Shown here: in pieces, positions 63,798 through 64,000 of the stretch
How the letters are laid out: each line of letters begins with the position of its first letter
How positions within the stretch are numbered: the first letter of the stretch is position 1
NCBI RefSeq assembly: GCF_907164915.1
Contig: NC_061862.1
Location: 91,591,995 to 91,655,994, forward strand
Reading direction: 5' to 3'
Length of the DNA: 64,000 bases
Origin: Impatiens glandulifera
Lineage: Eukaryota; Streptophyta; Magnoliopsida; Ericales; Balsaminaceae
The notes under the pieces: model-generated
Database searches by the model: none
What the model was told of the DNA's origin: nothing
Seen by the model: the letters and a program-made list of their open reading frames with translations, nothing else
Made by a program: the position numbers and the translations under genes

Positions 63798-64000
63798 TGT
63801 TAGGAAAACACTTCTTTATAATAACTGTGGAATAGTTGTTCTTTCGTTCTTTTTATGCCCCAATGAGATAATCAAGAGAATCAAATTAAATAGTAAACAA
63901 CCAAACTAAGCACACATAGACACATCGATTTTAGCGTAGAAAATCTATTCAAGATAAAAAGAAACACGGGACCCGTAAGCCTCTTAAAAACTCATTCACT
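63798..64000 (-). repeat. Partial 5' LTR of Copia-E
   Basis: On the plus strand it begins TGTTAGGAAAACAC at 63798, directly next to the degraded primer-binding site, and continues past the window end. It contains AGCGTAGAAAATC, similar in place to the AACGTGGAAAACC of the Copia-A LTR. Its other end cannot be seen. Confidence 0.6.

Larger units (their letters stand above)
61011..64000 (-). mobile_element. Copia-E: Ty1/Copia element running off the window
   Basis: Minus strand, from a partial 5' LTR at the window edge through gag, protease and integrase to the N-terminal part of reverse transcriptase near 61020, where it stops; the RT catalytic block, RNase H and 3' LTR are absent. Frames are broken throughout. 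The RT part is collinear with the fragment at 52545-52880, so both belong to one subfamily. Integrase and gag texts are also similar in type to Copia-A. Confidence 0.88.

Noticed and set aside
1..64000. CRISPR arrays, operons, riboswitches, bacterial promoters
   Set aside because: None present; the DNA is plant nuclear, and the tandem repeats lack repeat-spacer structure.

Overview
This window is plant nuclear DNA, most likely from a eudicot: very AT-rich, without a convincing intact host gene, and built almost entirely of transposable elements at different stages of decay. The plant assignment rests on the element types: Ty1/Copia and Ty3/Gypsy LTR retrotransposons primed from initiator-Met tRNA (TGGTATCAGAGC-type sites), a plant L1-type LINE whose ORF1 carries a DUF4283-like domain and a zinc knuckle, a TTF-type/hAT transposase, and hAT MITEs. 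I cannot name the species. All calls come from reading the sequence; nothing was searched.

Layout. 0-7.7 kb: a Copia RT fragment, then AT-rich DNA holding a decayed tandem array (period about 380-395 bp, about 3.0-6.3 kb) and a SINE-like piece. 7.75-12.33 kb (-): Copia-A, 5' LTR present, 3' LTR missing. 12.56-17.73 kb (+): a long LINE flanked by a 9-bp duplication. 18.99-23.74 kb (+): Copia-B, complete, with two 370-bp LTRs and an ACTAA target duplication. 24.1-26.1 kb (-): a decayed hAT transposase. 27.31-31.61 kb (+): Copia-C, heavily decayed. 31.6-35.0 kb: unassigned DNA with short minisatellites. 35.04-42.73 kb (+): Copia-D, the longest element (7.7 kb), LTRs of 863 and 930 bp, GATAC duplication.

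44.5-45.6 kb: a SINE-like sequence split by a 943-bp non-autonomous hAT element. 46.1-48.4 kb (+) and 49.6-51.7 kb (-): two inverted copies of a LINE derivative that keeps ORF1 and the 3' end but has no ORF2 (a plant counterpart of a half-LINE), with a 186-bp MITE between them. 52.5 kb: a Copia RT fragment. 54.2-54.8 kb: a probable solitary LTR. 54.9-59.7 kb: a tandem repeat family with tRNA-like promoter boxes and Helitron-like ends, split by a young Gypsy element (55.715-58.945 kb) that keeps an intact 650-codon Gag-protease frame but has lost reverse transcriptase, RNase H and most of integrase. 61.0-64.0 kb (-): Copia-E, running off the window with only part of its 5' LTR present.

How the parts relate. 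The Gypsy Gag-protease element and the ORF1-only LINE copies encode particle or RNP proteins but no polymerase, so they would depend on relatives for replication. The autonomous-type elements (Copia A-E, the LINE) all carry stops, frameshifts or lost catalytic residues, so nothing seen here is a clearly active autonomous element. The best candidates for something little described are the paired ORF1-only LINE copies that share a premature stop, and the Gag-protease Gypsy element with a 27-bp repeat block next to its TATA box.
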